The notes: generated from the letters alone by a model not told the origin. DNA of 64,000 bases from Halichondria panicea (GCF_963675165.1 NC_087391.1:3057001-3121000); one strand, 5' to 3'; shown: positions 22,245-33,650, numbered from the stretch's first letter. Numbers and translations: made by a program.

Positions 22245-23665
22245 TCGCTTTGGAGCCACAAACTCTTCAGCTGAATCGTCGGAGGATGGTGGTGGTGGTG
22301 GTGGTGATGGAGACTTCCTCTTTGCCCTCTTCTTTGCAGGTGGTGCTCAGACTCCTCAGCAGACTCCTCGGACCTTAGTTTGTGAGGGCAGTGTACGAGT
22401 ATTCCGGATTGGATATGGTTTGATAATAGTTAGAATCTGTTTGAGTGCTGTGCGCCAGGTGTCTTGCCGCCAAGGCGCTGTCCTCTTGGGTAAGCAGCTG
22501 CCACTTTTCTGGCCCTAGTCGGGGTAATACTCTTCAATCCAAACTTTTTGAAGGTCGTACTTCTTACCGCCGACTAGGGACGGATGGTCGTGGTCTTGTA
22601 CTTGCTGTGGACGAACCTGTAGACCTGTCTACGTCGACAGTGGTGAGGATACACTTGCAGCACCCTGCCACCGATGTCTTGTGGTCCTTGACCATCACCA
22701 CTGTCAACAACACCCCATTGTCGTTGGTGTTGTTGTCCCACTCGGCCATGGTCATGTTGGCGGCTGCCCCCGGCCTCTGCCACGATCTGTAGGGGTTAAG
22801 GTGAGGAAAAGTACTGAGTTAATATGATATGTACCGGTGTGAAAGTACTGAGTTAATATGATATGTACCTGTAACACAGCTGTGTGACGGTGATGCACAG
22901 GTTGAGCAACTTATCGTCAGAGACGAGGTTGAGGTAGCAGTCGTTGGCCACGCTTCTGAACATGTCCCACATCTTGGGACACTCGATGAGGGCCACAATG
23001 TCCTTCATTTCCACCCCGTCACCGAACTGCTCCATGAGCCTAATTGTGATAATACATAGCATAATAATATAGCATAATAATTATGATGTGTCAAATCGGC
23101 CTTGTCCTTTCACCAGGTGGTCCTCCATTGGTTCAGGGTCTCTGACATCCTAATGGAGTTCTGATAGACGGACTCATCCACCTCGTTCGCTCTCAAGCGA
23201 GCCTGCCCTCAATCTGAACCATGCCTTCGTCCTTGAGTTTGGTCACGTAGGCCAGGAGCAAGTTCCTCAATTGGGAAAAACTTGAGGAACTTGCTCACGT
23301 CCACTACCATTTCGTTGGCCATCTTCTCCGATCTCTCCTTCCCACTTCTTAAATAGTTCAAAGCAAGTCAGAGTAACGGGAAACCCGCATTTGCTGATTC
23401 GGAGACGACCTCCTCCGGTTGGACAGCAGAGAACATGGTGGTCAGCTTCTTCTGCTGTCTGGTGACGTTGAGCTGCGGTATGCCAATCTCCGCTCTAACA
23501 GCGCAGGTCCAACCTTTCCTCCGTCGAGTACTTGGGGTGCTTGATCTTGATGTGCTGCGAGAGCCTCTTCTGAGGTTTGCTGGTGCAACCTACAACAGGG
23601 CACTTTCGGTGACACCTGTTGTCCGCCCTCACCCTGACTGCAGACGTCTACATGTGTATTATGTA
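22245..23665 (-). pseudogene. Crypton-type tyrosine recombinase with N-terminal C2H2 finger, decayed
   Basis: Minus-strand blocks in order: a C2H2-like finger (CPVVGCTSKPQKRLSQHIK, near 23560); a piece resembling the SAM-like core-binding domain (VVDVSKFLKFFPIE, near 23300; AYVTKLKDEGMVQIEGRLA, near 23220); EMKDIVALIECPKMWDMFRS (near 22980); NMTMAEWDNNTNDNGV then VVMVKDHKTSVAG (near 22700), the MT-E/HKT pattern of Crypton catalytic domains; and ALAARHLAHSTQTDSNYYQ (near 22420), with the His/Ser and terminal Tyr of the active-site region. A proline-rich, basic tail (PAKKRAKRKSPSPPPPPP) follows. There are several frame changes. The family enzyme would cut and rejoin DNA through a tyrosine; this copy cannot be intact as read. 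Confidence 0.65.
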
Positions 23666-23789
23666 CGAGTGTGACTGCTGATGGTTATCGTCACTCGCTC
23701 CTCCGGGTTGTCGCTTGAGTTGGTCGTTCGGAGGAAGTTGCTATCCTGTATTGATACGATGTTTGTAACTAACACCATCATCAGTTTGT

Positions 23790-24330
23790 ATAAACTCAAA
23801 TACACGGCCTCAAGTATTTGTGCCTAACCTCATCAACATCAAGGAGTGATAGCTTCTCCACCACCAGCCCTACCAGTCTGTATAGTGTCTGGGTTAAGTG
23901 TAGTCTTAAATTATGTGTCATGAGGGACCAGTGAGCCCTATTGTTAAGTTTGTTAAGTGCGTCCTATTGTTAGGGTTGTTAAGTGTATTCATGGCCTTAA
24001 ATGATGTGTGTCTAACCTCATCTATCACTGCAGTCGGACCCCTCGGACCCCCTCCACCAGTACCTGCGTCCTATTGTTATGGTTGTTAAGTGTATTCATG
24101 GCCTTAAATGATGTGTGTCTAACCTCATCTACCACAGCACCAGCAGTCCCACCAGTACTTGCGTTCTGTGTGCTGTCCTATTGGCAAGTTGTTAAGTGTA
24201 TTCATAGCTCTTAACCTCTGTCTTATTGGTAGGTTGTTGTGTCTAACCTCATTATCAGGTGCAGCAGTAAGCGCTCCTCCAGTGACCTTTCCCCCAGGAT
24301 GCGTGTCCTATTGTCCTATTGTTAGCTTAC
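23790..24330. repeat. Tandem ~112-bp repeat with proline-codon-rich segments
   Basis: Units share GTCCTATTGTTA, GTTAAGTGTATTCATGGCCT and TGTGTCTAACCTCAT (near 23953, 24064, 24170, 24300). Between them lie short CCA/CCT-rich segments after CTGCAG, CCACAG or TATCAG, resembling small proline-rich exons. The downstream sites (GCGTCC, GCGTTC) are not convincing donors, so exon status is uncertain. The open frames on top of it are repeat by-products. Confidence 0.5.
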
Positions 24331-25420
24331 AAGCTAAGTGTATTCAGTCAGTATATGTGGTTGGTTTCGGTGCCCACGGTTCCAAACCCTTGCCTGGGTC
24401 TTTTTGAGAGAGGCTCCTGTCGATGTAACAACGTTCAACACATTGCATATGTGTGTGTGTGTGAGACTGACAGTGTGTGTGAGACTGACCTCAGGTACAG
24501 TGCCTGGTGGGGCCTTCCTTTTCTTTCGAAGCAGGGTGTGAACTCAGTTTAACCTGTGTAAAGTGTTGATTAAGTAGTGTGTAACGTAGTATCTTACCTC
24601 GGGAATATCATCCCCGCTCCAGTCTCCCTCTTTCTCCATTGACGGTTGAGATACACCAACACCAATGAGGGGAGAAGCCTACCAATGAGGCCTCTTTCTC
24701 ACGAGATACTTGTGTGCCACGTGACGGTTGAATGAGGAGGAATGAGGAGGGGAGAATTATCCCCGCTCCAGTCTTCCTCACCTGACGACGGTTGAGATAT
24801 GATGAGGGGACGCCTGCCTCTGTACTCCACGAGCTCAGTGCCATCCAGAAGTTGCTGGGTCGAGGCAGTGACACGCTATTGAAATGAGTGACCTGAGTGA
24901 CCTGATTACACTCTATAACAATGAACCTGATTCACGGCTTCTAGGTGGCACAACTTCTTCACAGCCTTTAGTAATTAACCTTGAAACCCAAATACATTCG
25001 TGATACATAGCCTCATAGTCTGGCTTTTGGTCATCCTCCATTCTCACTTCCTATAAAGAAGTCTTTTACAGAGACCCTCACACACTACCCTAAACTCACC
25101 TTATAAACAAGAATTAGCTTCCTCAAACTCCTCACTCTCACAAATCTTGTCTCTTCACCAACAATTGCAACACGACGTGCTCTAATTAGAATTACGAGAA
25201 TATTTGTTAAGAGAACAGTACAAGACTGTACAAGACTGGTTCCTTCCTATATGAGGTGAGTTAGGGAATTATAAACCTCAAATTGAGAAAGTGTCCCTAT
25301 TAAAGTTACTGTATGTACCCACCCTATTAACCCTGAGGTGTCTGCATTAAACAGGTCGACCAAGCCAAGGATTCTTACTCTTACTGTGATGGTCGCTTGA
25401 TCAAACCAATCAAATTTTGA
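24331..25420. other. Gene-poor stretch with one unrecognised minus-strand frame
   Basis: 24600-24860 contains two imperfect copies of TATCCCCGCTCCAGTCT and GACGGTTGAGATA (about 150 bp apart), so its 88-codon minus frame is partly repeat-derived and matches nothing known. GTGTGTGAGACTGAC is duplicated near 24460-24490. The rest is non-coding. Confidence 0.4.
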
Positions 25421-26010
25421 AGTTACCGAGGTTCCCTTAGCGACCCAAAACAAGTGGGAACCTCACAGTCGACATTTAAACACTTGACTACATGTGATTG
25501 CTATTGCTCATCACCCTCCACCCATTGTAGAGATTACTGAGGTGTCTTCCCAGCGTCCCAAATCGAAGTGCAAACTCCTAGTACATGTCTGAACACATTC
25601 CTTAACCAGATTCACCCTTATTTGTGATTTCCAGTGGAACCTCACAGGAGGTGTAGTAACACATTACGCAGGTAAAATGTGGTGGAGAAAGGGTCCCATA
25701 GGGCGCACCAGGAACCTCACTGCAGCTGTTTGAACACTTTATACAGGTATAAGGTGGTTTCATGATCCACCCACATTGAGGTCTGCTTGGGTTTCCTCCG
25801 GTCGCGTCCCAAAACCACCAGGAACCTCACTGCATGTGTCATGTGTCCGAACACTTGTAGTTCTGTTGCTTAACCCATACTTGAGGTCACTGGGGTCCCA
25901 ATGTGTCCCATTGCGACACTAGGAACCTCACAGCAACAACTCGAATCAGGTAAGGTGTAAAAAGGCTCGGAACGTCCCTTTTCTTAACCCTGACCCCAGG
26001 TCCCGTTTCA
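25421..26010. repeat. Degenerate tandem repeat, ~110-130-bp unit
   Basis: Copies share AGGAACCTCAC, a GAACACTT motif about 20 bases later, GAGGT and GCGTCCCAAA or similar (near 25445, 25630, 25705, 25820, 25915). Strongly diverged. No coding signal. Confidence 0.55.
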
Positions 26011-26176
26011 ACCTGCCGACATTGTTAAGCACCCCGATCTGTCCAGGTTAGTCTTCAATTAAGGGACACATTTCACATTCTATGAGTAAGGAAGCAATAA
26101 AACCTGATTAGGGAGTTAAGAGGAGGTCACTGTCGTGTGGTTCACTGGGTCAAAATAGCACGAAAAACCAGCTAAA

Positions 26177-26290
26177 TGTAACACAGGCTATCTGGCCTGC
26201 TATTTAGTTAGATTCAATTAGATTACTTTCACAGTAAATATTGACATTAACATGTGTGTTCTTATCACCATCATGTGTCCATCACATGAC
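26177..26290 (-). repeat. 3' LTR of the gypsy element
   Basis: About 114 bp, with the same order as the other LTR (ACAGTAAATATTGACATTAA, CACCATCATGTGTCCATCAC). It differs by small changes near 26205, where TATTTAGTTAGATTC replaces a shorter sequence. Confidence 0.75.
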
Positions 26291-26299
26291 CTCCAACAG

Positions 26300-28772
26300 T
26301 AATAGGTTGTAGTGGTGGCTTGATAGACCGGCTTGATAGACCGACTCGGACCCTTCCTAGAAGCACAAACCAAACAGACCGACAATAGTGTCTGACCGCT
26401 GCTCGCATCCCTGGCCACCAATACCGACGGCGAAGTAGCTCATAGATTCTCTTTTCCGCAAAGTGCCCTGAAAATCTACCATCATGTGCCTCCTGAATTA
26501 AACCCTCTCGTCTCTCTCCTGTGGAACAACTAGACACCACCTGCCAGGAGTATTAGCACACTCATGATAAAAAAGGCCATCTGTCAAATCAAAAGCCTCA
26601 CTCCACCTCTGCATCATCACCTGGCAACGTACCATCTTCAAGATAAGCAATAATTGGCTTGAACTGAGAATCTTTACGCTGTTCGAGTCCGACCCCCTCA
26701 CTCTCTGCAACTACACATGATACCGATGCCACTGGATTCCTGCGTCTGCACAGCTATTTGTTTTCCCTGGCCGATACTTGATATCAAGGTCCATCTCCTG
26801 TATAATCAATGCCCAACGGGCCAATTTAGCAGAAGGGTTGCTAGTACTGAAAAGAGAAGTACAAGCTGCATGATCCGTGAGTACAAGACAATTGTCCCAA
26901 CAAGTACGACCGATAGTACCAGACAATTGCTAACGTTTCAAGCTCTGTGATGTGGTAATTCCGCTCATGCTTGTGAAGTGTCCGAGATGCATATGCCACT
27001 GGGTGTACCTGACCCTTCTCGTCCTCCTGTGCCAAAACCGCACCTAACCCTGCCAAGCTAGCATCAGTTTCCAAAACAAAGGTATGCCCAGGGCCAAACT
27101 GAGGGTAGGCTAGAAACTGGGGCAGTACAAACAAGTTCTTGAGCTTATCAAAAGCTCCCTGACAATGTGTTGTCCACTCAAACAAAACACCCTTCTTGGT
27201 GAGTGCAGTTAACGGTGACGAAACTGCTGCAAAATTCTTAATGAAGCGTCGGTAGTAAGAAGCTAACCCCAAAAACTGTCGAAGCGTGAGAACATCAGTT
27301 GGTACCGGAAAGTGCTGAACCTTCTCGACTTTGGACACATCTGGCAATCCCCTGCCTAGAGGTAGTGTGACCCAAATACTTCACCTGTTCCTGCAAAAAG
27401 ACACATTTTCCAACTTTCAGCTTCAAGTTAGCTTGAGTTAGCAATGCGTGGTAAACGCTGTCTTTTCCTTGGCAGGTGAGTCACGTGGAATCTGCCAAAA
27501 CCCTGAAGAAAGATCAAGAGTGGAGAAAAATCTACCCCTACCTAGGGTGTCCAAGATGATATCTTCTATGCGAGGAATGGGGTAGACGTCGTGATTGCAT
27601 TCAACCTCCAAAAGTCTACACAAAACCGTGTTGTTCCACTTGGGGACCAATACGATTGGACTAGCCCAAGGACTCACAGAAGGTGAGACCACACCCTCGG
27701 TCTCCATGTCGGCAACCATCCGTGCTATTCTTCCCCATGCACAAAAGGAGTACGTCGGGGATACTGCTTGATTGGTGCATGGTCCCCTGTGTCGATCTTG
27801 TGCTGAGCGACTGCTGTGCATCCCAACTCATCATCAGATAAAGCAAAGACATCCCTATAGGCAGCCACCAATGCCTTCAACTTGTCATTGTTCCGTGGAG
27901 CTACGTTCACAGGCCACTGTATGATATCCAAGAGCTTCTGTGGCTGTTCTCCTGTCACCACAGCAACGTGAGCAGCGTCCATACATGTTCCCTCACCCTC
28001 AGGGAGTCCAACAACATCGGCCAACTCGTGTTCAGCACTCTCCAAAAGAAGTTCAGCTTGACCTAGCAACGTTCCCTCCTCAAGATACACATCTCTCTGG
28101 TGATAGTTCATTACTGGGATCAACACCTTTCCTTGACTGTTTACACTGACGAGAGTTTACACTGACGAGAGACTCCAAGGCACCAAGTCCATGTGTCTCC
28201 AAAGAACATGGATCAGGCTCAAAAACAACACACTCACCCTCTTGCAACTCTATATCAACCTAGACCTAGCTGGGATAGCCTTAGTTCGAATCAAATTCAC
28301 GGAAGCTGTAGTGACTGGGACTGAACCTGCCATCCTAAGAGGTATACCATTGCGATCAAGAAACGAAAGTCCCAGAGCTGGTGCTGCATTCATCCCTATT
28401 CCCTATCAAACAATCCTGACTGCTGTCTGGCAAACAGTGGGCACCGATGTTCCACCTGCCTCTACTTGCAACGTCACTTGAGCTGTGACATTCAGCTCGT
28501 GTTGACCTGCCAACTGTTGCTGGCTCGAGCTTAGGCACAGCTTTGCCATGCTTCCTCAACTGCCATCCAACCCTATGCAAAAGTGATCGAGAGATAATAC
28601 TAGATTGAGAACCTGTGTCAACCATCGCCGCTACCTGAACTCCGTCCACAAGTACATCTAACTCCAAGGTGTGACCAACAGCTACAAGCGAACCGCTAGC
28701 TGAAACTGCACCAACGTGTACCTCTGTGGTATCAAGTAAACCCTGCTCCTTTTGACATCTCCTCTGCCTCAA
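26300..28772 (-). pseudogene. gypsy pol remnant (protease, RT, RNase H, integrase N-terminus)
   Basis: Protease: MVDTGSQSS (near 28610) with the catalytic Asp. Reverse transcriptase: start near 27870 (TAVAQHKIDTGDHAPIKQYP), palm motifs FFSTLDLSSGFWQIP (near 27500); then the frame jumps at about 27445 to LKLKVGKCVFLQEQVKYLGH, so the YxDD active-site stretch is deleted. Thumb/connection and RNase H follow (LRQFLGLASYYRRFIKNFAA; FVLETDASLAGLGAVLAQED), with a small internal break near 26880. The integrase keeps only the zinc-binding region (AHDGRFSGHFAEKRIYELLR, near 26490) and then runs into the 3' LTR. A 16-bp duplication at 28139-28170 shifts the frame between protease and RT. Not functional as read. 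Confidence 0.85.
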
Positions 28773-28929
28773 GATAAGATATCCTCTACCTGCTCATCTG
28801 ATAAAGTCGCTAATGAATCCTTGGCTTTGATAGTTGCGGAAGTAGATCCCGACTGTTTCCCAGGAGCCTCACTACTGTCTTGTTTGGACTTAGATTCTGT
28901 TTGACTTGCTCCTTCCTGTGACTGGGGAC

Positions 28930-29926
28930 AGTTACGTTTGAAATGTCCTAAACCAAACACTTAAGAGTAGACTGCCGCTTCCGAGGTGGTTCACCTTTCT
29001 CTCCCTGCTGCTTTCTGGGTGAAGAGTCACGTGGTTCCCAACTAGACCGATACTGCTGCTCATGTCGCTCGGCGGTTCTAGCACGTTCATACAAAGCATT
29101 AAACGACTCTCCAAGCCTAGGTGCTCCCAATTTCCGTTGCCATTTGGGTAGCAATGCCTGAAAAAACCTGCCCTTTAACAGCCTATCTAGCTTTGTCGTC
29201 TCGAGAGTAGGAAAAGCTTTCTTGCCTAGTGTCATTAACTCCAAACCCAACTTCTCTACTGACTGATGAAACTCCAAACCCCTCAATTCCTCAATATCAA
29301 TAGGTTTAAACCTGTCCTTAAGAGCGTCTATGTAGTTGCTGCGCTTGGCGGGCGGCAACAGTTCAAAAACCTGTAAAGCGGTGCCAGTAAGGTACTGCTT
29401 GATGTGATAACATTTAAGCTCATCAGTCCAAGACAACATGGTAGCTCAAACCTAAACCTGTCTAACCAACGTTCAAAACTATTAGCTTCTGCCTCAACAT
29501 CCTCTCCAGTAAACAAAAGTAACGGGGGCGCACTCTGCACTGACAACGCATTTGTTTGCATAACCAAAAGCTTAGCCTGAGACTCCAAAAAGCCTTGAAA
29601 CACACTCTGAAGACTAGAAAGACCACCACCAGTCAAACCGCCAACCAAATCAGAGACCACACGCGCCTCGCTATACACTCTCTCACACTCGCCACTCACC
29701 CTAGTAAGTTGCTCATCACTGGCCGTGATGGCGTCCTGGGCCTCCCAAAGCTGTACTTGTAGGTCCTCCACCATCGCACGCAGGTGACTTCAGCACTTGG
29801 CTCCGACTGTTCCTCCGTGTCAGCCATAGTTCCACGTCTCAGCGGTCTTCTTCTGGTTGTAGTAGTACTATCAAGTAGTGCCTTCAATTCACGTCTTGTC
29901 TTTGCATCAGCAAAATTCTTCTCCAA
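28930..29926 (-). pseudogene. gypsy gag remnant
   Basis: A likely start at 29826 (MADTEEQSEPSAEV) or slightly upstream. An N-terminal region (VQLWEAQDAITASDEQLTRV) probably forms a coiled coil. The capsid part reads KCYHIKQYLTGTALQVFELL and LLKGRFFQALLPKWQRKLGA. It ends in a single CCHC-type zinc knuckle seen as FGLGHFKRNCPQ, where a small frameshift at about 28955-28960 separates the first cysteine from the rest. Another frame change lies near 29445 within the capsid. Gag would package the element RNA. Confidence 0.8.
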
Positions 29927-29980
29927 AGGACTTCAAACAATAGTAGGTTCCAAAAGAACGTTACTGGCTGGGTCGCCAAA

Positions 29981-30087
29981 TGTAACACAGGCTATCTGGC
30001 CTGCTAGATTCAACTAGATTACTTTCACAGTAAATATTGACATTAACATGTGTGTTCTTATCACCATCATGTGTCCATCACATGACA
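29981..30087 (-). repeat. 5' LTR of the gypsy element
   Basis: About 107 bp, starting TG and ending CA on the minus strand; nearly the same as 26177-26290. Unusually short for gypsy LTRs. Confidence 0.75.
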
Positions 30088-30149
30088 CTTACATAATACA
30101 TAAATTAAATGAATAAGATTACAGAATAGGCTATCATCACATAAAGGGG

Positions 30150-30970
30150 GGCCCATTGTTAAAACAACCCCTTCCAATGGCAGTTCCAATGGCAGACCAT
30201 CAAAGAGTTTCATTGTGTTGACCGATCAGAGCGTGTTGATCTCAATGGGTGTGGTTTCAAATCTGTGAGGTTAACAGTGCTAACGAAACGCAAAGTAAGC
30301 CTCTAAATTTGACTCAGCAGTTCTGACCACTGGTACTTGGAACCCCCTCACAAAAAAAGATCCTGCAGGGTTTGCAAAATCGCAACCCTAATTTTGGTCC
30401 CTTTTCTACCAAAGTGTCTGGAAAAGGATCTCCTCTTGCACAAGTAGTCACCACAAGACCTACTGTGGTTTTGAGGTTGTGAGGTTGACCCGAGGTTTGT
30501 TGCCCTAACCTAAACTCTCTGAAAAAAAGTTGTACGGGGGGTGCTCTGGTCCAAAAGGTCCAAAAGGGTCGATTCCAACCAGGGATCATAACCAGGGATC
30601 ATTTTAGAAAAGGGACGTGTCAAGGGTAGGGTTTGATAGGGTTTCACCAATCAGGGCATCTGGACCAACATGGGCGTGGTTTCAAAGTCTTGAGTGCCCT
30701 TACAGCTGAGAAAAGACAAAACAATCGATATAACCCTCAGACTTGGCCTCATCCCTGAACCAGGAACCAAGCCACACCCACTGTAGCAAAAGAACTGTAG
30801 GTATTCTCAACCATGTTGAAATAAGTCTGGTAAGGGGTCTCTTCTTGTACAAGTGTGCACCACAAGCCACTAATTGACCTCCTGTGGGTTTGAGGTTAGT
30901 TAACCCTAACCTCAACCCTGAACATGTAATGTGTCCGGGGGTGCTCCTGTCCAAACCATCTTTATGTCCC
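30150..30970. repeat. Two diverged ~400-bp direct copies
   Basis: 30190-30620 and 30625-30965 share, in order, a GATCAGAGC/AATCAGGGC motif, GGGTGTGGTTTCAAA/GGGCGTGGTTTCAAA, GGAAAAGGATCTCCTCTTGC/GTAAGGGGTCTCTTCTTGT, ACAAG...CACCACAAG, TTTGAGGTT, CCTAACCT and GGGGGTGCTC. No coding content recognised. A 12-bp tandem duplication lies at 30172-30195. Confidence 0.55.
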
Positions 30971-31442
30971 TTTTTGTGGGACCGAAAATGTTCCTAAATT
31001 ACTACAAAAGTGACCAAAAATGTCCCTGTCGCTTATGAGTTTTGTCCCTGTCCCTCCAAGTGTCCCAAAATGTCCCTTAGGTCCCCTTGGCGTCTCCAGG
31101 GATCCCTTGCTTAATGTCCCATTCGACCCAAAATGTCCCTGTCCCTCTTTTCCCCAAAAACCTCAAAAAAACCCGGAATTTTTCCAACGTCCCTGGTCCC
31201 CAGGGTTGGCTCAGGGTTAAAACAAGAGCGGTGGAACTAATGGTGATTATTGTTTGTGTGCATTTGTGTGCAGGAAGAGAGGAAGAGAGAGATATGGAGT
31301 AGATGTGTGCAGAGGAGACACACGAAATGCTAACGTAGGAGAGGAGACATGCAGTAATAAGTTATTATTAATAAGTTAGGGCATATTTAGATAAGCATTT
31401 CAACGCAACAATGTTAACACAATCAATTACAATCAATAAGCA
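30971..31442. other. GTCCC-rich spacer
   Basis: 30955-31205 is GTCCCTT/GTCCCTGTCCC rich, resembling 21600-21890. 31250-31350 is GA rich. No gene seen. Confidence 0.45.
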
Positions 31443-32845
31443 TCAGATTATAATATGAGTTAAATGACAGTTTATAATACTTGCTAAGTTTGTCTTGTAT
31501 TTGCTTGTATGTATGTCTGGGTTGTCTGTCACAAACTGTATGGCGTTTGCCTTCAGTATTGTTTTCCCGGCCTCAATCAAGTATGCCTCCACCCTCTTTG
31601 TTTCCATGCTGGTGAAGGACTTTCTCACCTGGACAGATTTTACCTTTGAAGAAGGTTCCGTCACCTCCACTCCCGACGGTTCTCTTCCTTGTCCCGCGGC
31701 CACCCCCGACGGTTCTCCTCCTTGTCCCGCGGCGTGTATAAGGTCGTACGCTTGTACTGCCGTTTTTCGTGTGTGTAAATCTTTGTTGTAATAACAGCTG
31801 TGGTTTAGTTGTTTAGTTATTAGTCCCCTCTCTGCCGGTTCGAGGTTCTTTGTGGCTTTGGTGGGACACCGCTTTTCGAAGCTCAGTAGCGCTGACAAAC
31901 GAGAAGTTAAACTTCTTTGCCACCCTGGATTTCCACCCTCGCCGCCATAGCTTTTTCCCTTCGTTCCTGAGGAAAAATCTGTTTGATGGTTGGTATTCCA
32001 GGTACTTCTTCCATCAGGTGTGGGGTTAGGATGAGATGTGCGGAGCCCTGGACACAGGTCTTGTGCCTGTGGACCTGGAGCACCCACACATTTCCTCCTG
32101 TAGACTTTTCAAGTCTTGCCTCTTGAAATTCCTGTAGCATAAGGTTCACTCACCACTGCACCAGGCCGCTGAGAGGAGTTGACCATCGTAGGTCAGTGCA
32201 TCTACTTTTTGGGTGTCGATTAGAGCTGCTCCTCCAAGCTGTAGATGTTGAACCGTTGCTCCCAAACGGCAAGTATATCTGTAGCGGCTTTGATGGAGAT
32301 TCTTGGGCCATCCGATTGCCTCTCCATGCTACTACAGCCATGTCTGCGTAGCACAGCTTCTGATGTTTTCTCCGCCTCCCGGAAGTCTGTGGATGCGATA
32401 AAACTTTAGTGCATCCTCGAAGTACTCCAGCTTCTGGAAGGTTGCACTTCTTTAGAAGCTCGACATACCTGTTGAGTTTGTCCTGAGTTTGTCCCTAGAT
32501 GTGATGATGGACCAATCGATTGGCTCGCCCTTGGCCTTCTCGGCGTGGAGGAACTTTGCCACATCTCGAGCCTCCTGCAGTGCCGTGGACGCTGCCTTCA
32601 TTCTCCCGTCTACCCACCTCCTGAAATCCAGCAACGACATCGTAGCGGAGAAGCTGTGTCATTCTCCCTGTCGGCACTATAACAGGGGTCGGGGTCTTAG
32701 GTGTGACAGGGAGTTCCTCCTCTGCGTCCGATTCCAAGAAGGATTCCATAGCGGTTTGCCCCGGTTTCTGGACCGATCCCGCCAGGTACCTGCGGGCGTT
32801 GGTACAGGCTGTCTTCATCTCGGAGCTCGTTAGTTCAGAATGCAT
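31443..32845 (-). pseudogene. Crypton-type tyrosine recombinase, second copy
   Basis: Starts near 32845 (MHSELTSSEMKTACTNARRY). The acidic linker is followed by a core-binding-like region (MSLLDFRRWVDGRMKAASTA; KLEYFEDALKFYRIHRLPGG). The catalytic domain reads MLQEFQEARLEKSTGGNVWV and LQVHRHKTCVQGSAHLIL (near 32070), the same MT-E-F/HKT pattern as the copy near 22.7 kb. The C-terminal active-site region is ERGLITKQLNHSCYYNKDLH (near 31820). Frame breaks occur near 32650, 32470 and 32150. A ~30-bp duplication at about 31675-31735 repeats GQG-EPSGV in frame. A tiny spliced gene starts 148 bp away in the opposite direction. Better preserved than the first copy but not intact. Confidence 0.7.
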
Positions 32846-32992
32846 AGCGCTGTGAGAGCTTAACCTGCGGTTTGGACCTGCATCCGACCGTTCTACGAAG
32901 GGTTAGCAGTGTATGCACTTCGTCCGACAGTTCTTTGTCTGGTGATGATGTAAGCCCGTACATGTACAGAATTACATCTATACGTACAGCAC

Positions 32993-33426
32993 ATGAATGT
33001 AGACGACGATGAGACACAACAGGTATGTATATATATCAAACATCTATCACCCTTTAACTATACATTATATAGGTGGTAATCATAGAGCCAGAAGAGCAGA
33101 CACCCACCCTTGAGGAAGTGGTAAGTATAATAGATTTAACATAATTATGCTATTATTACCTACGTACTGCAGGACACGTCCGAGTCTGATGATGACGCAC
33201 AGACACCCTCCGTCATTGGATCCTCAGACGAAGAGATGGTATGTATGATTATAGATTACACATGCTATTATTACATATACATTGATTGCAGGAAACACCC
33301 AGGAAGAGGAAGCTGAGGAGGGTTGTCATCGTCCCTCAGAAGGACAGAAAACCGACACCCCATAGGTATAAGAGTGAACTTACGCTAGGGGTGGTGTCCT
33401 GTGGACTTACGCCAGTCTGCACTTGA
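32993..33426 (+). CDS. Small four-exon gene, acidic then basic protein
   Basis: Exons with good splice sites: 32993-33022 (MNVDDDETQQ, then GTATGT), 33073-33120 (VVIIEPEEQTPTLEEV, then GTAAGT), 33173-33238 (DTSESDDDAQTPSVIGSSDE..., then GTATGT) and 33292 onward (ETPRKRKLRRVVIVPQKDRK). All internal junctions are phase 0 and internal exon lengths are 48 and 66 nt. Reading through, the stop is TGA 33424-33426, giving about 92 residues; a GTATAA at 33366 could instead be a donor. The N-terminus is strongly acidic, and PRKRKLRR looks like a nuclear localisation signal. It is divergent from the Crypton-type gene. No known family; it could be an accessory gene of that element. Confidence 0.5.
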
Positions 33427-33650
33427 GTGGGGTTGTGGGCAGCCAACTACGCTAGTCTTCAGAACAGCAGTGAAGTTACACGGTGAGTGGGGTTCTGGGC
33501 AGCCAAGAGTGGACTTACGCTAGTCTTTAGTTCATCAGGGACGGTCTGGGCAGCCATGTGTGGACTTACGCTAGTAGGGGTATCAGGGACGATTATTAGG
33601 GACGCTTATAGGGGTCTGGGCGGCCAAGAGTGGACTTACGCCCCCCAAGC
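33370..33650 (+). repeat. Short irregular tandem repeat
   Basis: GTGGACTTACGC, CTAGTCTT and GGTCTGGGC(A/G)GCCA recur four or five times with 45-70-bp spacing. It overlaps the possible 3' end of the small gene. Confidence 0.6.

Larger units (their letters stand above)
26177..30087 (-). mobile_element. Defective Ty3/gypsy LTR retrotransposon with very short LTRs
   Basis: On the minus strand the 5' LTR is about 30087-29981 (107 bp, TGTCATGTG ... GTTACA) and the 3' LTR about 26290-26177 (114 bp). Just inside the 5' LTR, TTTGGCGACCCAGCC is a plausible primer-binding region. Order: gag, protease, reverse transcriptase, RNase H, start of integrase. Large parts are missing: the reverse transcriptase active-site segment, part of RNase H and the whole integrase core. 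A clear 5-bp target duplication was not found, so exact LTR ends are uncertain. Confidence 0.8.

Noticed and set aside
22445-22792. 115-codon plus-strand frame over the first Crypton region
   Set aside because: The opposite strand carries the ordered recombinase blocks (MTMAEW, HKT, HS..YY).
26717-28481. Plus-strand frames over the gypsy pol region
   Set aside because: Antisense to reverse transcriptase, RNase H and protease codons.
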